Shown: in pieces, positions 37,012 to 49,380 of the stretch
Layout of the letters: every line of letters starts with the position of its first letter
Numbering within the stretch: position 1 is the first letter of the stretch
Assembly (NCBI GenBank): GCA_009103225.1
Contig: RHPI01001737.1
Span: forward strand, 508,286-572,285
Reading direction: 5' to 3'
DNA length: 64,000 nucleotides
DNA from: Chlorokybus atmophyticus
Lineage: Eukaryota > Streptophyta > Chlorokybophyceae > Chlorokybales > Chlorokybaceae
The notes under the pieces: generated by a model
What the model was told of the DNA's origin: nothing
Database searches by the model: none
The model's input: the letters and a program-made list of their open reading frames with translations, nothing else
Position numbers and translations under genes: made by a program

Positions 37012-37436
37012 ATGCTCAGACGAGCCACGATGAGGGTGCTGGCGTCGTCGCCTGCAATGTCTACCGCTCTGTCACAGCCGGCGTCGACTAGTCGTCATGG
37101 GCATGCTGCCCGCCAGGCTGTGAGAGGCAGCTTTGCGGGCATCAGCAGCATAAGCAATCCTCAGCCTCGCCAGACGGCAGCTTTTGCTGGCCCGCGTGGC
37201 GATCGCGCCCTCACCTCTGCTGCGTATCAGCTGGAAGAGGTCAGAGTCCTGTCATGCATGCATGCCATACAGTGGTAGCAGAATTTAAGGGCTTGCAGCA
37301 AGTTGGCTCAATTTGCACTGGGTATGCAAGTTGATATTGACGTAACATGGGTAGTCATGTGTACTTAGCGACCTGAGTCAATGCCAGTTGTATTGGTGTA
37401 ATCCCACAACAGCCATGTGCAAGTGATTTTAGGTCG

Positions 37437-37490
<54 letters not shown>

Positions 37491-38889
37491 TCAAAGTGTC
37501 CTCCGCTTTGCCGTCAACTCTCTTCTACATGACAAACGTTGGGTACACGTATAAAAAGCACACCTTCCGTGTCGTTTGTATTCTAAGCCATGCAGCGAGG
37601 TGAGGCCATTTTAGTCAGCCTGTGCTTTGTCGCTGTCTACTATGACACACATGCATCCAATGCCGGTTGGCAGGTTGATTGGGACAAGTCGTCGTTGAAC
37701 ACGGTGACGCTGACTGGCAGAGTGGGCAAACCGCCACAGCAGAAGAACGTTGCTGGCAAAGTGCTCGCGACGCTGAGCATTAATGTCAGATCCGGCAGCA
37801 AAGACAAGCCACGGGACAACTGGTGATTAATCTTGTCGCGTGTTAACCAATCCACGCAGCCTTGGTCAATGCAACTGTTATTACTGAGTCTGAGCGTTGA
37901 CTCTGCCATGTATCCACTGTAAGCGTGTTGTCACTGGTTGTTTTCAAACAGGGTTGATCTTGACATGTGGGATGAGGTTGCCCAAGCTGCCATTGCGCAA
38001 GTCGGTCAAGGGCAGACTGTGATAGCCAAGGGAAGACTGGCTGTGGACGAATGGCAGGAGAAGGACACCGGCAAGACTCGCTACAAGACCAAGGTGAGAT
38101 TGTGCAGGTGGGTGCATGTGCGTGGTGTAACCAGGTGAAAGCTTGTAAACCTCTCTCCATGTCAGGTCGTTGTTAATGAGTTGAAGTTGGTGAAGTCTTC
38201 GTTCTCAACAGCACCCGACAAGTCCAGCTATTTCCCAACTGGTTCCTCTTTCCAAAGGTCAAATGCTGCCTCGAGCAGCAGCTCTTTTGCACAGGGCGCC
38301 TACAATGCCCCGTCCACCTTCGACAGCGGCGCCTCCACCAGCGGTGCATATGGTATGTGCTTGTCCATAACCACATGACAATAGCAGCAATGTTTCGTCC
38401 TTGGCCTGCACTTGACATTTACCTTGCACAGTGGATGCAAGCAACCAGGCAAGGACGTCAAAGGCATCCTTGTGGGAGCAGCTTCGCAAAGATCCCAACA
38501 CCTTTTGGGACAATCGCACTACCAAGGTAACTAACTCTTGCGGAGCATTGTGTGCGTGCGTGCATGCGTTTGTGCAGTGCTCGCATGCAGCAGCGCGTGG
38601 TGCTGGTTATGTGCATTTTGCTGGCAAGAGATTTGATTGTGACGTATGAGTGGAGGCCCTGAGCTTTGCGTTGTGACGTATGTGTGGCATATTTTTTCAG
38701 AAAGGCAAGCAGCCTGACTTCAAGTCGAAAATCGGTGGAGAGGGTCTATGGGTTGACTCAAGGGACACACCTGTGTGGGTGGGAGGGTTCCTGAGTGAAC
38801 TTGATGCCAAAAACGGCCCCACTGCTGAATGGGGCCACATCAGTCAACCGCCGCAAGGCTACGAGTCACATGAAGAAAATCCTTTTTAG
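37012..38889 (+). CDS. OSB-like: OSB-type organellar single-stranded DNA-binding protein
   Basis: Binds single-stranded organelle DNA; in plants OSB proteins limit recombination between short repeats of mitochondrial or plastid DNA. Six exons keep phase: 37012-37239, 37674-37822, 37952-38093, 38166-38352, 38432-38526, 38701-38889, giving 329 aa. Residues 1-76 are Arg/Ser/Ala-rich and transit-like (MLRRATMRVLASS). Residues about 77-185 are an SSB OB fold (NTVTLTGRVGKPPQQ, VLATLSINV, GQTVIAKGRLAVDEW, VVVNELKLV). A Ser-rich linker follows, then the plant-specific PDF module: LWEQLRKDPNTFWDNR and KGKQPDFKSK, continuing to GEGLWV. Plant OSBs have one to three PDF motifs; I see one. Intron 1 holds a long (GT)n tract. 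Start chosen as the ATG that opens the presequence; an in-frame ATG lies at 36970. Confidence 0.93.
37439..37488 (+). repeat. (GT)25 microsatellite in OSB intron 1
   Basis: Fifty bases of uninterrupted GT, within the first intron of the OSB gene. It could adopt Z-DNA and is likely length-polymorphic. Confidence 0.97.
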
Positions 38890-40000
38890 GTCTTATACGT
38901 GGGTAGTTGCTCCATGCGTACTCATAAACTGGCAAGGCAAGCTATGTTTGTCATGGTGGTGTGCCTGATATCGGGATTTTGCTAGCACGTGCTACTCTCT
39001 ATGCGCTGCTTCTGTGGTGGGGCATTATATGATTACGGTCATCACAGCTGGTGCAAAGATGAAGCTAGACCATGACATTGAAGGCAAACATTGGTTGCTG
39101 TTTGCACTGTTCGGACGTGTAGTATGTGGCGTGTTGGCATTTTTGGCATATCCATTGGCCTTGCTGAATCTTTGGTTCGAGGGTCTCCCTGTGTCCCTTT
39201 ATTGCCAGCACAGGTGCAGCGTATGGTTGGCCAGCTATGCGAGACTACGGTTCTCAGGTGCTGGGGCTTGCAATATGAGGGCCGGCCTGGTTGCCTTGGT
39301 GACCATGACGCTTGCAAATCATGTGTTTACCATCATTGTTTACCATCATACTTGTGAAAAGCGTGCCTTATGATGCCAGCAGGAAGGCGTGCCAGCCATG
39401 CAATCAGGTTCACCCATTCATGCATTTGCGCATGTGCACAGCAAACCTAAGCTATATCTGTGCATGGCGGTTTACCTCGTGCTCAGCTGCCTTCACGTTT
39501 GCAAAGCCACATCCAGTGCTAATCAGATCGGGGCTGCGCGTTTGTGGCTACCACTTGAAGTGTTGCAGTCATTGGCCCAAAACGTGGCTACAGCAAGTAT
39601 GTGCACACAAAGCCAGATCTACGTAACTGAGCTACACCAAACCAGTCCAAGTTGCACGTTGCAGCAGCCTTGACCGCAGGCACTCAACCACCACACCGGT
39701 GGTCGCGTATGTAGTAACGAGGTGAGTGTGTTCTGCAGAGTGTTGCCTGCGTGGTGTGGTCTGAATGGGCATACCCCTGTCGCATTTTCTGTACATCACA
39801 CTAGCTGGAACAATCCAACAATCACAAATCAGCTCGCTGATACTCTGCCGCAGCCACCTGCAGCTGGACACACAAGCACTTGCCACCACACCAACGCACT
39901 GCTGCAAATTCAGCAAGACTAGGCCAACAAACAGCTACAACCCACCGCTTAAACATTTACAAGCCAGCTGGCGTGTGCATGCACGAATGCATCCCACATG
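38890..40000. other. Intergenic, no supported gene
   Basis: A plus-strand open frame at 39014-39373 encodes a hydrophobic 119-residue peptide (LLFALFGRVVCGVLAFLAYP) without splice or homology support. Otherwise nothing recognised. Confidence 0.45.
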
Positions 40001-41289
40001 CTAGACTGCCTTTTCAGCCTCTTCCAGTCCCTGAGCGATGCTCTCCTCTTTGTGTAGCTGACTTAATCGATTTGCGTCTTTCTGCTTCGTTTGCGTGAGG
40101 GACCCCGCGTCTTGCTCCGCGCTCTCGTCCCGCTTCACTTTCTCTTCAAGTATGTGCTCTATCTGGCTGTGGTACTTTGACCGCATGTCTAGTAGATACG
40201 TGACCAACGCGTGGCCGCTCCCGAGTATGCGCTCTGCCATTGGTGATGCAAATGAGCAATTATCAGCATAAGCAACATGCCAAAGAGGCAAGTGAATTGC
40301 CGATCACATGATCACTCACCAACTGTTGTGGTTTCGTTGTCGTGGCCATGCACAACACCTCTGGCAAAGGTGTCATAGTACCAAATGAACGCGGCCACCA
40401 TCAATACAACAGTCAGAATCTTCCAACCCAGCCCGCGCGCTCTGTTCATGAGCACAACATGAGTTTGCAGTGACCATGGATGTTGTTGTTGAGTAACGGT
40501 TTGCGTGTTATACTTTGCATGTAGGGCCCACAAGTACAAGAGAAGGATTACATGCATTGCAAAGTTGAGATGACATGCATGCATGCACCTTCCAGAGCGC
40601 AACCGGCGTACGGCGGCCGGCCTGCCCGCTGCTGCTTTACTGGCCTCATCCGTCTAGGCAAGAGAAAACACAAGGCAACCTTAGAACCCATGATTCGCAT
40701 GCATTGTATGTATTACCTCATCTTTATGTACCATATGTTGACCAACGTGGTGCTCACCGCAGGCGCCTCGTCATTGGGTCTCCGTCGAGGCCGGCGTGAG
40801 CTGCTTTTCGTCCCTGAACTGTGCACCTGCAACGCGCGCACAAGTGCAAGAGTGTGTCAAACTTGTTGCTGTTGCTGTACAGTGTTGTTGCGCGTATGCA
40901 TTGGTTTCAGTCAAAGGCCTGCATGCTAGCCTGCACGCTTGTGTTGCAGCACAGAATTGATGCATTGGCAAATGACACAACAATAAGGGAAGTTGACAAG
41001 AATTTGGAAGCATTGCTGTAGTCATGCTGTATTGAGTGGACAGCCCTTGCACTAACCAACATCACCCATGCAACGTGTGCCTATGATGTATAGCTTGCTC
41101 GCAAACAGCAAGATACAATATAACATGATCTCAAGAGGGTATGTCAAGGCAAAACGGCAGCACTAGGCCGAGCACAGGCCGCCAAAACACCTGATCCTCG
41201 ACAGCTCCAAGCTTGTCGCTAAGACCCTGCAGGAGATCCAAGACGTCTCCACCGCCGTCCTCTACATCCCGCTCGTCGCCGCTACCCAT
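40001..41289 (-). CDS. 195-aa single-pass membrane protein with C-terminal coiled coil
   Basis: Five exons keep phase: 41191-41289, 40758-40826, 40589-40653, 40320-40441, 40001-40233. The N-terminus is acidic (MGSGDERDVEDGGGDVLDLL). A basic stretch follows (SSRRPRRRP, then AAVRRLRSGRARG). One membrane helix (WKILTVVLMVAAFIWYY) is followed by a charged helical tail (YHSQIEHILEEKVKRDESAE to EEAEKAV) likely to form a coiled coil. The basic residues before the helix suggest the N-terminus faces the cytosol. No family recognised; the layout resembles small organelle or ER tail-anchored scaffolds. It lies in the same orientation as the BPG2 gene at higher coordinates. Confidence 0.6.
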
Positions 41290-42305
41290 CACACCCTCTG
41301 CGCCTGGTGCTGGTCTGAGCCTTGCTGCTGCCGGCCACCTCTTACCGACAGTGCTACCGTTGCAGGCTACAACTTGTAGCAGCAAGGCGCTCTGCCTGCC
41401 TCTTTGTCTACCTCCGCCTTTCTAGCAAGTTTGCGCTGAGGTCAAGATGAGCGCACCCGGCTGAAGCACCCGCACGACGACAACAACGGCGACGACGCCG
41501 ACGACGACAATGTCAGCGCTGCTGCTAACGACCAGGCAAACACAGAAGCCAAAACTATGAAATCACATGCCGCCTGACTCGGGGCGCAGGAAGCGAGTTT
41601 GGATCTGCTGCTTAAGAGGCTCAGGGAGCGAAAATACGGTCATAGGTGGTTGTGCTCCAAGAAGCCAATCTGCAATTGATCGGTTTTAAAGGAGGAGCCG
41701 CTGTCGTCGCCATATCATGCGACGACAGCGGCGGCGGCGGCAGGATGCATGCGGGCACTGACGCATATCCATCACAAAGAGGTGGAAGCTTGGTAGTTGG
41801 ACGCATTGGACAACTTAACTGAGTGGTTATCCTACATTTAGTGCTTTTTGCATGGGCATGTCTGCCAAAGGTTTGTTTTGTTTTATGCCTTGTAGCATAT
41901 TGCAGCGTCTCCTGCAGGATTGTGACATTGTCACGGCTGAACAGCATGGCAGGTTTTGCCGTTACTATGTACATGGTGTGCAGCACGCGCACAACACTCA
42001 GTCGGCAGCGTAGTGAGCTGAACTTCTTTGATACTGGTGTCTAGCGCATGAGCTATGCTGGCAAAACACACACTCTACTTGTGTACAGGTAACTACGCAT
42101 GCATGTTGACTAACGGGGCAAGGGCTTAGCGAAAGTAGCTACCTAGTTTGTATAGGTAGCCCGGTGGTGTAAGAAGTTGTTTGCTGGCGTGTGCAAGTGT
42201 GCGTGTGTGTGTGCATGTCATGTTCACAATGCAATGGGGTCACATGCATAACATTGCATATATGTTACACACACAACACGCAATCGCAGCGGCAGAACAA
42301 TACTC
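41290..42305. other. Intergenic with acidic short frame and one dispersed repeat
   Basis: A plus-strand frame at about 41446-41577 encodes an Asp/Asn-rich peptide (HPHDDNNGDDADDDNV), ending in TGA. It could be a terminal exon, but no upstream exon was found. The repeat copy at 42110-42168 is listed separately. Confidence 0.35.
42110..42168 (+). repeat. Dispersed CTAACGGGG...TAGCCCGGTGGT element
   Basis: Fifty-nine bases from CTAACGGGGC to TAGCCCGGTGGT, immediately after a GCATGCATG string. Same ends as the copies at 60708-60768 and 60882-60942. Confidence 0.7.
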
Positions 42306-45300
42306 TCATCCACTCGCAGCCCGCGCAGCAATCCCTTCTACACGACTGATACTTCTCGCACTCGTGTCATCATCGCCACCATCATCATCGTCGCTCTGGT
42401 CCCCAGCATTGGACTTCTTGCCCTTCTTGGACTTGGGCTTCTCGCCCTTCCTCACCCGCATGCTGCTGAAGCCCGGGCGCTCAAGATCGCGGGCCATGTC
42501 TCGCAGCATCGCCTCGTGCATCAGAACTGCCACGCCCTCGTACGTAAACACCCGCACCGTTGCGTCTCCCGCCACCGCCACCGCGACCCAACCCACCTGC
42601 AAAACAACATACGCAACGCTATAGACCGTGCTGATGATGGTGTATACTTTAATACATGAGTCTCAGCTCACCCCCGCTATAGAGATGTCGGTAGTGGACT
42701 GCTTCCACGAATCCCCGCTGATTTGCAAGTCGCGCCAAACCCATGATCCCAACTGCGTCAACCTCTCGTAGTCTCCTATTGGTGGCTATGACACAAACAC
42801 TGTCAAGCCCAGCCTGTCCAATACAGTCAAAAACTTCAACAAGAATGCATAAGCAATGCACCTGCAGTGTGGACCCTCCATGGTTCTGCAGCAGCTCGCC
42901 CGCGCCTTCAATCTTGCCCATGTGGCACGCAACATCCGCGGAAGCCCACAGCGTGAGGTACAGCGATGAGCCGGGCGCGGCAATCACGTCCAGGCGGGCC
43001 ACTGACCCCACATGGACGCATGAACCCACCTACAATGCCAGCTACATTGTTACGTGGAGGAGGCACAAGCTTGGATGAATGGGTACAGGACCATGTTTTG
43101 TTGCGGACCTGCACGCGAAAGGTCCGCGGCTTGAGCTTCTTCCTGGGCAGCAGCTGCAGGACCTCTTCTGTGTCCAAGCGGGTGGTCACCTGCAATACAT
43201 GTGTCTCAACCCACTGTTGCCTGCCAGCATCTCATGTATCAAGTACTGCGACCATCTGCCGGACTGCCACTGCCTGCTAGGCTGCAACCATAGACAATGC
43301 AGTGCTGACGAGTTGCTGACCATGCACGCGCACACACAATATACGTTGGCAATGGACTGACCTGGTGGGCATGAATGATGCCAGGAGTGTCCAGCAGCAT
43401 CGCACGGCCTGGCAGGACTCCTGAGAGTTTGATCACTCCTATCGTCGTGCCCGGCAACCATGCCTCCGTTACCTGTACACAGTACAAGCCGTTGTGAACC
43501 TTGCATGGATGTGCGTGGATGTGCAGGAACGACCAAGCCATGTGCGGTGTTAAGGTACATCACCCTTCGAGCGGCAGTACCTTTGTGCTTCCCCCGCCTG
43601 CACGCTTGGCGAGAGCATTGATGAGGGAGGACTTGCCAGCATTCTGCGCTCCCACCACCCACACCTCCCCGCGCGGGCCCGCTAGCTCAGCCTGAACAAA
43701 TCCATGAATTAAACGCATGACTCACAGGCACTACCTGATTGCATCACACGTCTTTACCATTTTCTCAGCAAGGTCGTCGATGCCATAGCCACTCTTGGCG
43801 CTCACAAGATACACACCGCTGCACTGCACGGCAGAAGTCGGCATTTGCACCCAGTACTTTGCAGGTGGCACAACATGCGCAGCAACGCATGCGAGTTGCA
43901 ATGCTGCCGCATATGACGTGCTGCTTGCACATTGAACGTTGCAAACTGACACATGAACGCACCTCCTCTACACCGCCCTGTCTGGCTCGATGTCGCACCC
44001 AGTTCTGAAGTCGCATCTTGAGCGCCTCATCTGGCAATAGATCCACCTGTGCCAACGCCATGCTTACGGAATAAGGCGACCCAACATGTGCTTACAATGT
44101 TGCCATGCATGACCTCACAACCAAAGCATCCTGCACCCAACAACCAAAGCCAAACACAGATGATGGGAACTCTCTCGCACCTTGTTGGCAGCGAGCATGA
44201 GACGGGGCACATTGGAAGGCAAGCCACGCTCATGCGCGTCTGCGTTCTCACGCACTGCGTCTTGCATCAGAGTCGCCACTGCCCTTGGAAATGACCCGTC
44301 AAAGTCTGCAGCGTCAACCACCTGTGTGTATACACTTGACATGAGCTGACTACTGATACAGGTTACTACCAGACTTATGATTGTGGCGTCAACAACAAAT
44401 TGTTGCCTTGAACAGCTACGTGCAATAGCCAAACAACATACTGTTTACCATGACCACGACGGCTCTGCGGCCATAAGCACGCCGCAAGCGTCGGCCTACC
44501 ACAGCCTCAAAATCAAACTCAGGAAGCAAATGCTCCACCTCTTTATTCTTCACCCGCCTACGAGCCACGCAATGCACTCATTGAACACTCTTGCACTCTT
44601 GCACACACGTAGCGCAATCGTACAATAAGTCACATACCCATAATTCCTCAGCGCGTGACAGCGTGCGCAAACAGCCACAGGCGTCCTCTCCACCCTTTCC
44701 CTATCGCTCGTGCTGGCTTTATCAACACCATCTTGCCTGCTGCTGCTACTTTTACCTTTGCTACTACTGCTGCTGCTCTTGCTACCTTTCCCCCCGCTCC
44801 AATACCGCTCCAGCGCGAGATCAAACTCTTCCGAGCTGCGCTGGTACTCGGATGATGTCATCACATCCGTCTCATCAAAATCGTCATCATCGAGCTTTCC
44901 TGCCTCGCCAAACTCCGCACGCAGGGCTGCCATTGAACACAAGACAGGGTTAGAACCACTGTCCTTTGCAATGTGCTGCTCACTCCCTGTGAATTTTACC
45001 TTTGAGCTCGCTGTCGTCCAAAGCTATCTCAAACTCTTCTAGCTGTTGTGTTGAGGCTTTTTGTTTTGCAGCATTGTTACCGTCCAAATTGACAACCTGT
45101 GTGCCCAAAACAACTCAGGAATTCTACATGCACGCTTGCGCTGTTGCTTACACAGGCGTTAGCGCATGCATGCCCCTACATGAGCAGCACAGTACGCAAC
45201 CATGTTTGCAACTTGTATACTCTGGCATGTAAACATATGCAATCACGATTGTCCGAGTGTGGTGATGTAGTTTTAATCATGCATTGCCAAACTCATAACT

Positions 45301-45798
45301 ACAGTTGAACAGTTCCACAATTACCTCATCCATATTCTCGAGCGCCTCCGCCTCCTTCACATTGTCCTTGTTTTCCTTCACCGTCGGCGCTTTGTAGAAG
45401 CCCGGGGCGTCAGGGTGGGACGACTGCATGGGAACGCCACAACCAGGGCAAACCCTGGGTGCTGCTGCTGCTGCTGCTGCTGCTGACGAGGAGGAGGAGG
45501 AGGAGGGGAGCGAGGAGGAAGGAGGGGAGGAGGAGGTGGAGGCGCGAGCTGCTAAATGGCGACATGGCTGTGAGGGTGCAGGTGAAAGGAACCTCGTCGT
45601 CCAGGAGGACGTAGAGGTGGCAGCGGCGGCTGAGACGGAGGCGACGGGCCTGCAACGGACAATTGCGGGCGACACGTCGCTCACCGCCACCCCGACCAGG
45701 TCAGACCCTCGCGCCCACGTCACCGACGAAGCTGCGGCGGCTGCCCTCCTCGCCGCCGAAGCCGGCAGCAACCACCTCGCCCACATCCCCGCCTCCAT
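42306..45798 (-). CDS. BPG2-like: BPG2/YqeH-type circularly permuted GTPase, plastid
   Basis: Ribosome-assembly GTPase. Bacterial YqeH acts on the small ribosomal subunit, and plant BPG2 acts in chloroplast rRNA processing. Thirteen exons keep phase: 45325-45798, 45000-45096, 44638-44926, 44449-44557, 44181-44321, 43963-44046, 43758-43823, 43581-43691, 43362-43472, 43109-43189, 42862-43029, 42672-42785, 42306-42596, giving 711 aa. The N-terminus is transit-like (MEAGMWARWLLPASAARRAA). Zinc-binding pairs are CPGCG and CARCH. GTPase motifs come in permuted order: ANKVD (G4), SAKSG (G5), GAQNAGKSS (G1), PGTT (G2), LDTPG (G3). Further family blocks: LPEFDFEAVVGRRL, VVDAADFDGSFPR, GDSWKQSTTDISIAG. 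An acidic/Lys tail follows. Start is the first ATG in the frame. Confidence 0.96.
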
Positions 45799-46839
45799 GA
45801 CCAACCCCGCCGCCTGCGCCGCCGCCACCGCCGCCCTTCAACTTCAAACTCCGCGCGTGACTGAGCTCTCAACGGCGCAATGCGCTGCTGCCGCCCTGTG
45901 CTTGCAGCTTAACACACGGTGGCGAAACTAGCCACTACAGCTTGTACAGGATAAGCACGAGGCTGTTGAAAGCATGCCTATCTTCACACCACACATCACG
46001 TAGCCAACCACACGCACCTGCAAATACGACCACCGGGCTAAGTCTACCTTCTGCTCTACCCCTACACGAAAGACTACACGTTGCGCAGGCAGCCTGCAGG
46101 CTCACCCACTTCCCCTTGAATGACTTGAATAGTTTTTGTCATACTCAGTGGCTAGCAGTAGGTTAGCATGTAGCCCGGTGGTGTTGTATGTGAGAATGTG
46201 TTGGTGGTGATGTACTGACCGCATGCATATGTGTGTGATGAATGCGGTGTGCCTTGCACGCATGAAACCCCCCTTGCATCTTGTATGCAGCACGCTGGAC
46301 AGCACGCTTGCAGGCCAGCATCAGGTTCAACACAGTGTGTGGCTTGCGTTATCACACCCACAACAGCATGCTTAACATGCTGTTGTGGGTGTGACTGTGC
46401 ATGCAATCATGGTAGGTCAGCCTTTGTGTACACAACCCTCACACTACACATAACAGCATAAACCGCCGGGCTATGCGCTACTACCATCCATTATATGCAC
46501 CTGCGCGTGCATTTCATTCATTTGTGTAGTGTAGCGTATATGCAATGCTATGCATGCAGTGTGAGAGCTGTGTACATGCAGACCAATACATCGATGCAGC
46601 CAGGCGTATGTTGCGTGACGGACTTACAATCTGCAAATACCCTATATGGCTCTATGTGAATGTAGAGAGTTGACAAATCTCACAACCAGTCAGCAGTGCG
46701 ACAAACCATTGCAAGTTCCTCTGCAACTTCAGTGCTCAAGTTTGTCTACCAGTATGTCTACCGGAAGGCTCCGCAGCTGATTTGCAGTACAGTGCCGAAG
46801 CACAGGCGCTGGCTACCTATGCTCAGCTGAAGTGCGCGC
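45799..46839. other. Intergenic between BPG2 and NDUFAF6 genes
   Basis: No exons recognised. It contains three 3' parts of the dispersed element (46029-46040 on the minus strand, 46171-46182 on the plus strand, 46462-46473 on the minus strand) and a striking perfect hairpin at 46352-46394. Confidence 0.5.
46352..46394. repeat. Perfect 19-bp inverted repeat, 5-base loop
   Basis: Arms 46352-46370 and 46376-46394 are exact reverse complements around CTTAA. It lies in intergenic DNA about 550 bp upstream of the BPG2 start codon. It could be a cruciform, a small RNA hairpin or a transposon footprint. Confidence 0.92.
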
Positions 46840-49380
46840 TTAGTATGTACGTCTAAAGGCATGCCACTGAAGCTGTAACTGCAGCCACATGGGTGAGACT
46901 CCCAATGATGCGCCCGACAACGCTTTGGTAAACACATTGAAGCCATGCTTTTCAAGCGCTTGGAGGTAGAGGCCGCAAGGAACCTATGGGCGGAAGGGCA
47001 GTAGACGGCATCAGAATCGCATCTAATTACGAAACAACAAGCACTGCCTAGTGATGGCAGTGTTTGAACAAACGCTTACGAACCAATTACGCACCGCTGG
47101 GAGCAACACCGGCAGTGCTTCTTTGGGCACAGTACTGGCCATTGCTCGTGCTTTGTCCAAGTGCGCCTTTGCTGTGCCTGCAACCTATGCAGTCATACCT
47201 ATGAGCTAGCATGCCTATCAGAATTCAGGCACATCGTACATATTGACTGCTGAGTACAATGGTGCCCCACCCAATCGCCGAAGGCGACGATAATGACAAC
47301 GTACCTCCAGAATAGCATCAGCCATGCCTTCTGAGAATTCACCACGAAACACTTCCTCTTGCGAAACGGAGTACTGTGACACAAGTCCCACTGTAATGAC
47401 ACGACATAGCTTGCAAGGACTGCTCAGCAGCGAGAGCACATTGGGGGGTATAATTGCTGAGTTGCAAAGAACAAGTCCGCACCTCCGTGGTTAAACTTGC
47501 AGGAATGTAAGTTCTGCGCTGGGCGCTGTGGTACGGTGTTGCGCGTAGTAATAGAGCCACACCATCCGCTTTCCCTGTCAATGAGCACAGTAATTGTACA
47601 AGGCCGCTGACAAGAGTTCCTGCCAGATAGGCAGTACGGCACTCACCTATATGGCTGGCAGCGTGATCAGCGTTTGCATCACGGACGCCAGATGCTTCAA
47701 GGGTAAGGTAGAGTAGTGCAGACATCGTGTTTTCCGCATACCTGTTGAGTGGCAAAGTTTTCTATCAGCGCTGGACATCTTAACAGACACTCATGCAGCT
47801 TGCACAACGACAAGATGCCTGCAGCCTTTGCAACATCACAACATCCAATGTGGCCAACTGAACAATACTCATGCCATGCACATGCTCAACCTTTCAAGAT
47901 CTTTGACGGTCGGTGGTTGTTCTGTACTGTTCGCATCACGCTCCTACTGAAGCGGGCATACAGCAATACAGTTACCATCAGCATGGTTGTTGAAACATTG
48001 ACCACATTGCACGACGGTTGCCATGCACGCTCACCCGAGCATCAATCACGCGGCTGAACCATCGCTTTGTCAGCCTTGTAGAGGCCGTAACAGTTGCAAG
48101 CGCCCGCGCTACAGGATGCTCTGGTGGCCGGCCCTGCAGCGGTTCACCCGGATGTTTCAATGCACTCGAGCTAGGATGCAAATCAACCAACAGCCAGCAC
48201 CCACTGCAACACAACACAACAGTGCAATCAACGCACAAGCCGATTGCCTATGCATAACAGTTCCATTGCTGTTGCGGAGCTGACACACACACAGTGTTTG
48301 TGCCAGTATGCACAGTATCAAGTTGATGTTCAGATTTCTTGCAGTGATCTTTCAGGTGTGTGCTCCAACAATCGGAAATCCCGCCACATATCACAGCCTC
48401 ATTCACAACCTGCTACAACTGACCTTGAAAGCATCCTCAACCGCTTCACGCCACCACTCAAACCGCAGCTTTGACAGCGTTGGCTCCAGGCGGGTTTGAT
48501 CCACCACCTGCACATGGCATGTCACTGTCTTCCACTGTGCAGCAGACCAGCATGGTGTGTGTTGCACACTTCTCAACACACAGTGTGTGCAGCATGCAGC
48601 TGCTGTCAACCAGTTGACAGAAAGTGCTAACCAGCAGGCATTTGATCTCACTAAGCAATGATTGGTACAAACGCGACAAAAACCCTCATGCACACTTACT
48701 TGAGCGGTTTCCACATTGAAAGCTCGAAAGGCAAACGCGGCAGCCCTTTGCGGCTTGGGCAGCAGCAGTGCGCACAGGTAATGCTCGTAGTCGTATTTTC
48801 TGGTAACAGAATAGTCTTTTGTTTTTACAACAAATAGAAAACTCACGCAGCAGTGTCAAGATGTTGTGAACCCCTTCACTAAACACAACTACAAGAACGC
48901 AAAAGGGGAATGACATTGATGTTGGCTGGTAAAAGATGCATCATCTACTAGCGACGCATGCATAGCAATCTTGATATAAATAGAAAGCAGTGCTAGGACT
49001 CTATTGGAGACAGCAAAGCATGGTGTATACAAAGCTGACCGACTAAGCAATGGTGTACTACTGCTCGCAGGGTGAGGTGCAACAACTACATGGTCTTGCA
49101 GCACGCCCACACCTGCAGGACTGCCGGTAAACAACATGCATTCACTGTTCCAGATTTTCTTTGGCCAGACTGCTAGTAATCAAGCTCTGCTCCATGCAGC
49201 AACCAACCTGACGGTTTCCATGCAGTAAGCGAAGGAACTCTTTATCTTGTCATCAGAGCCCAACTGCGTCGCCAAGTACCGCCGCCAGAAAAGCAGTCCC
49301 TGAGCGTCCCGACACGTGTGGCTTAAAGCGGCGAGCACCCGCCGCCCGCCTCCGCCTACAACAACACCACGCCCAGCCAT
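46840..49380 (-). CDS. NDUFAF6-like: NDUFAF6-type mitochondrial complex I assembly factor (phytoene-synthase fold)
   Basis: Member of the squalene/phytoene-synthase fold family that in animals helps assemble complex I. Exons in phase: 49208-49380, 48700-48799, 48424-48507, 48035-48133, then one short exon near 47900-47935 not fully resolved, then about 47647-47746, and further exons to 46840-46983. Landmarks: [161 protein letters not shown]; and the tail [16 protein letters not shown]. These match the animal protein block by block. The start at 49380 is the ATG nearest the conserved region; in-frame ATGs lie farther upstream. Confidence 0.93.

Noticed and set aside
37439-37488. GT tract as telomeric repeat
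   Set aside because: A pure dinucleotide inside an intron, not a telomere-type G-rich repeat.
40949-41021. Plus-strand string HRIDALANDTTIREVDKNL after a CAG, ending in TAG, as a terminal exon
   Set aside because: It falls inside an intron of the minus-strand five-exon gene and no plus-strand upstream exon was found. Kept only as a curiosity.
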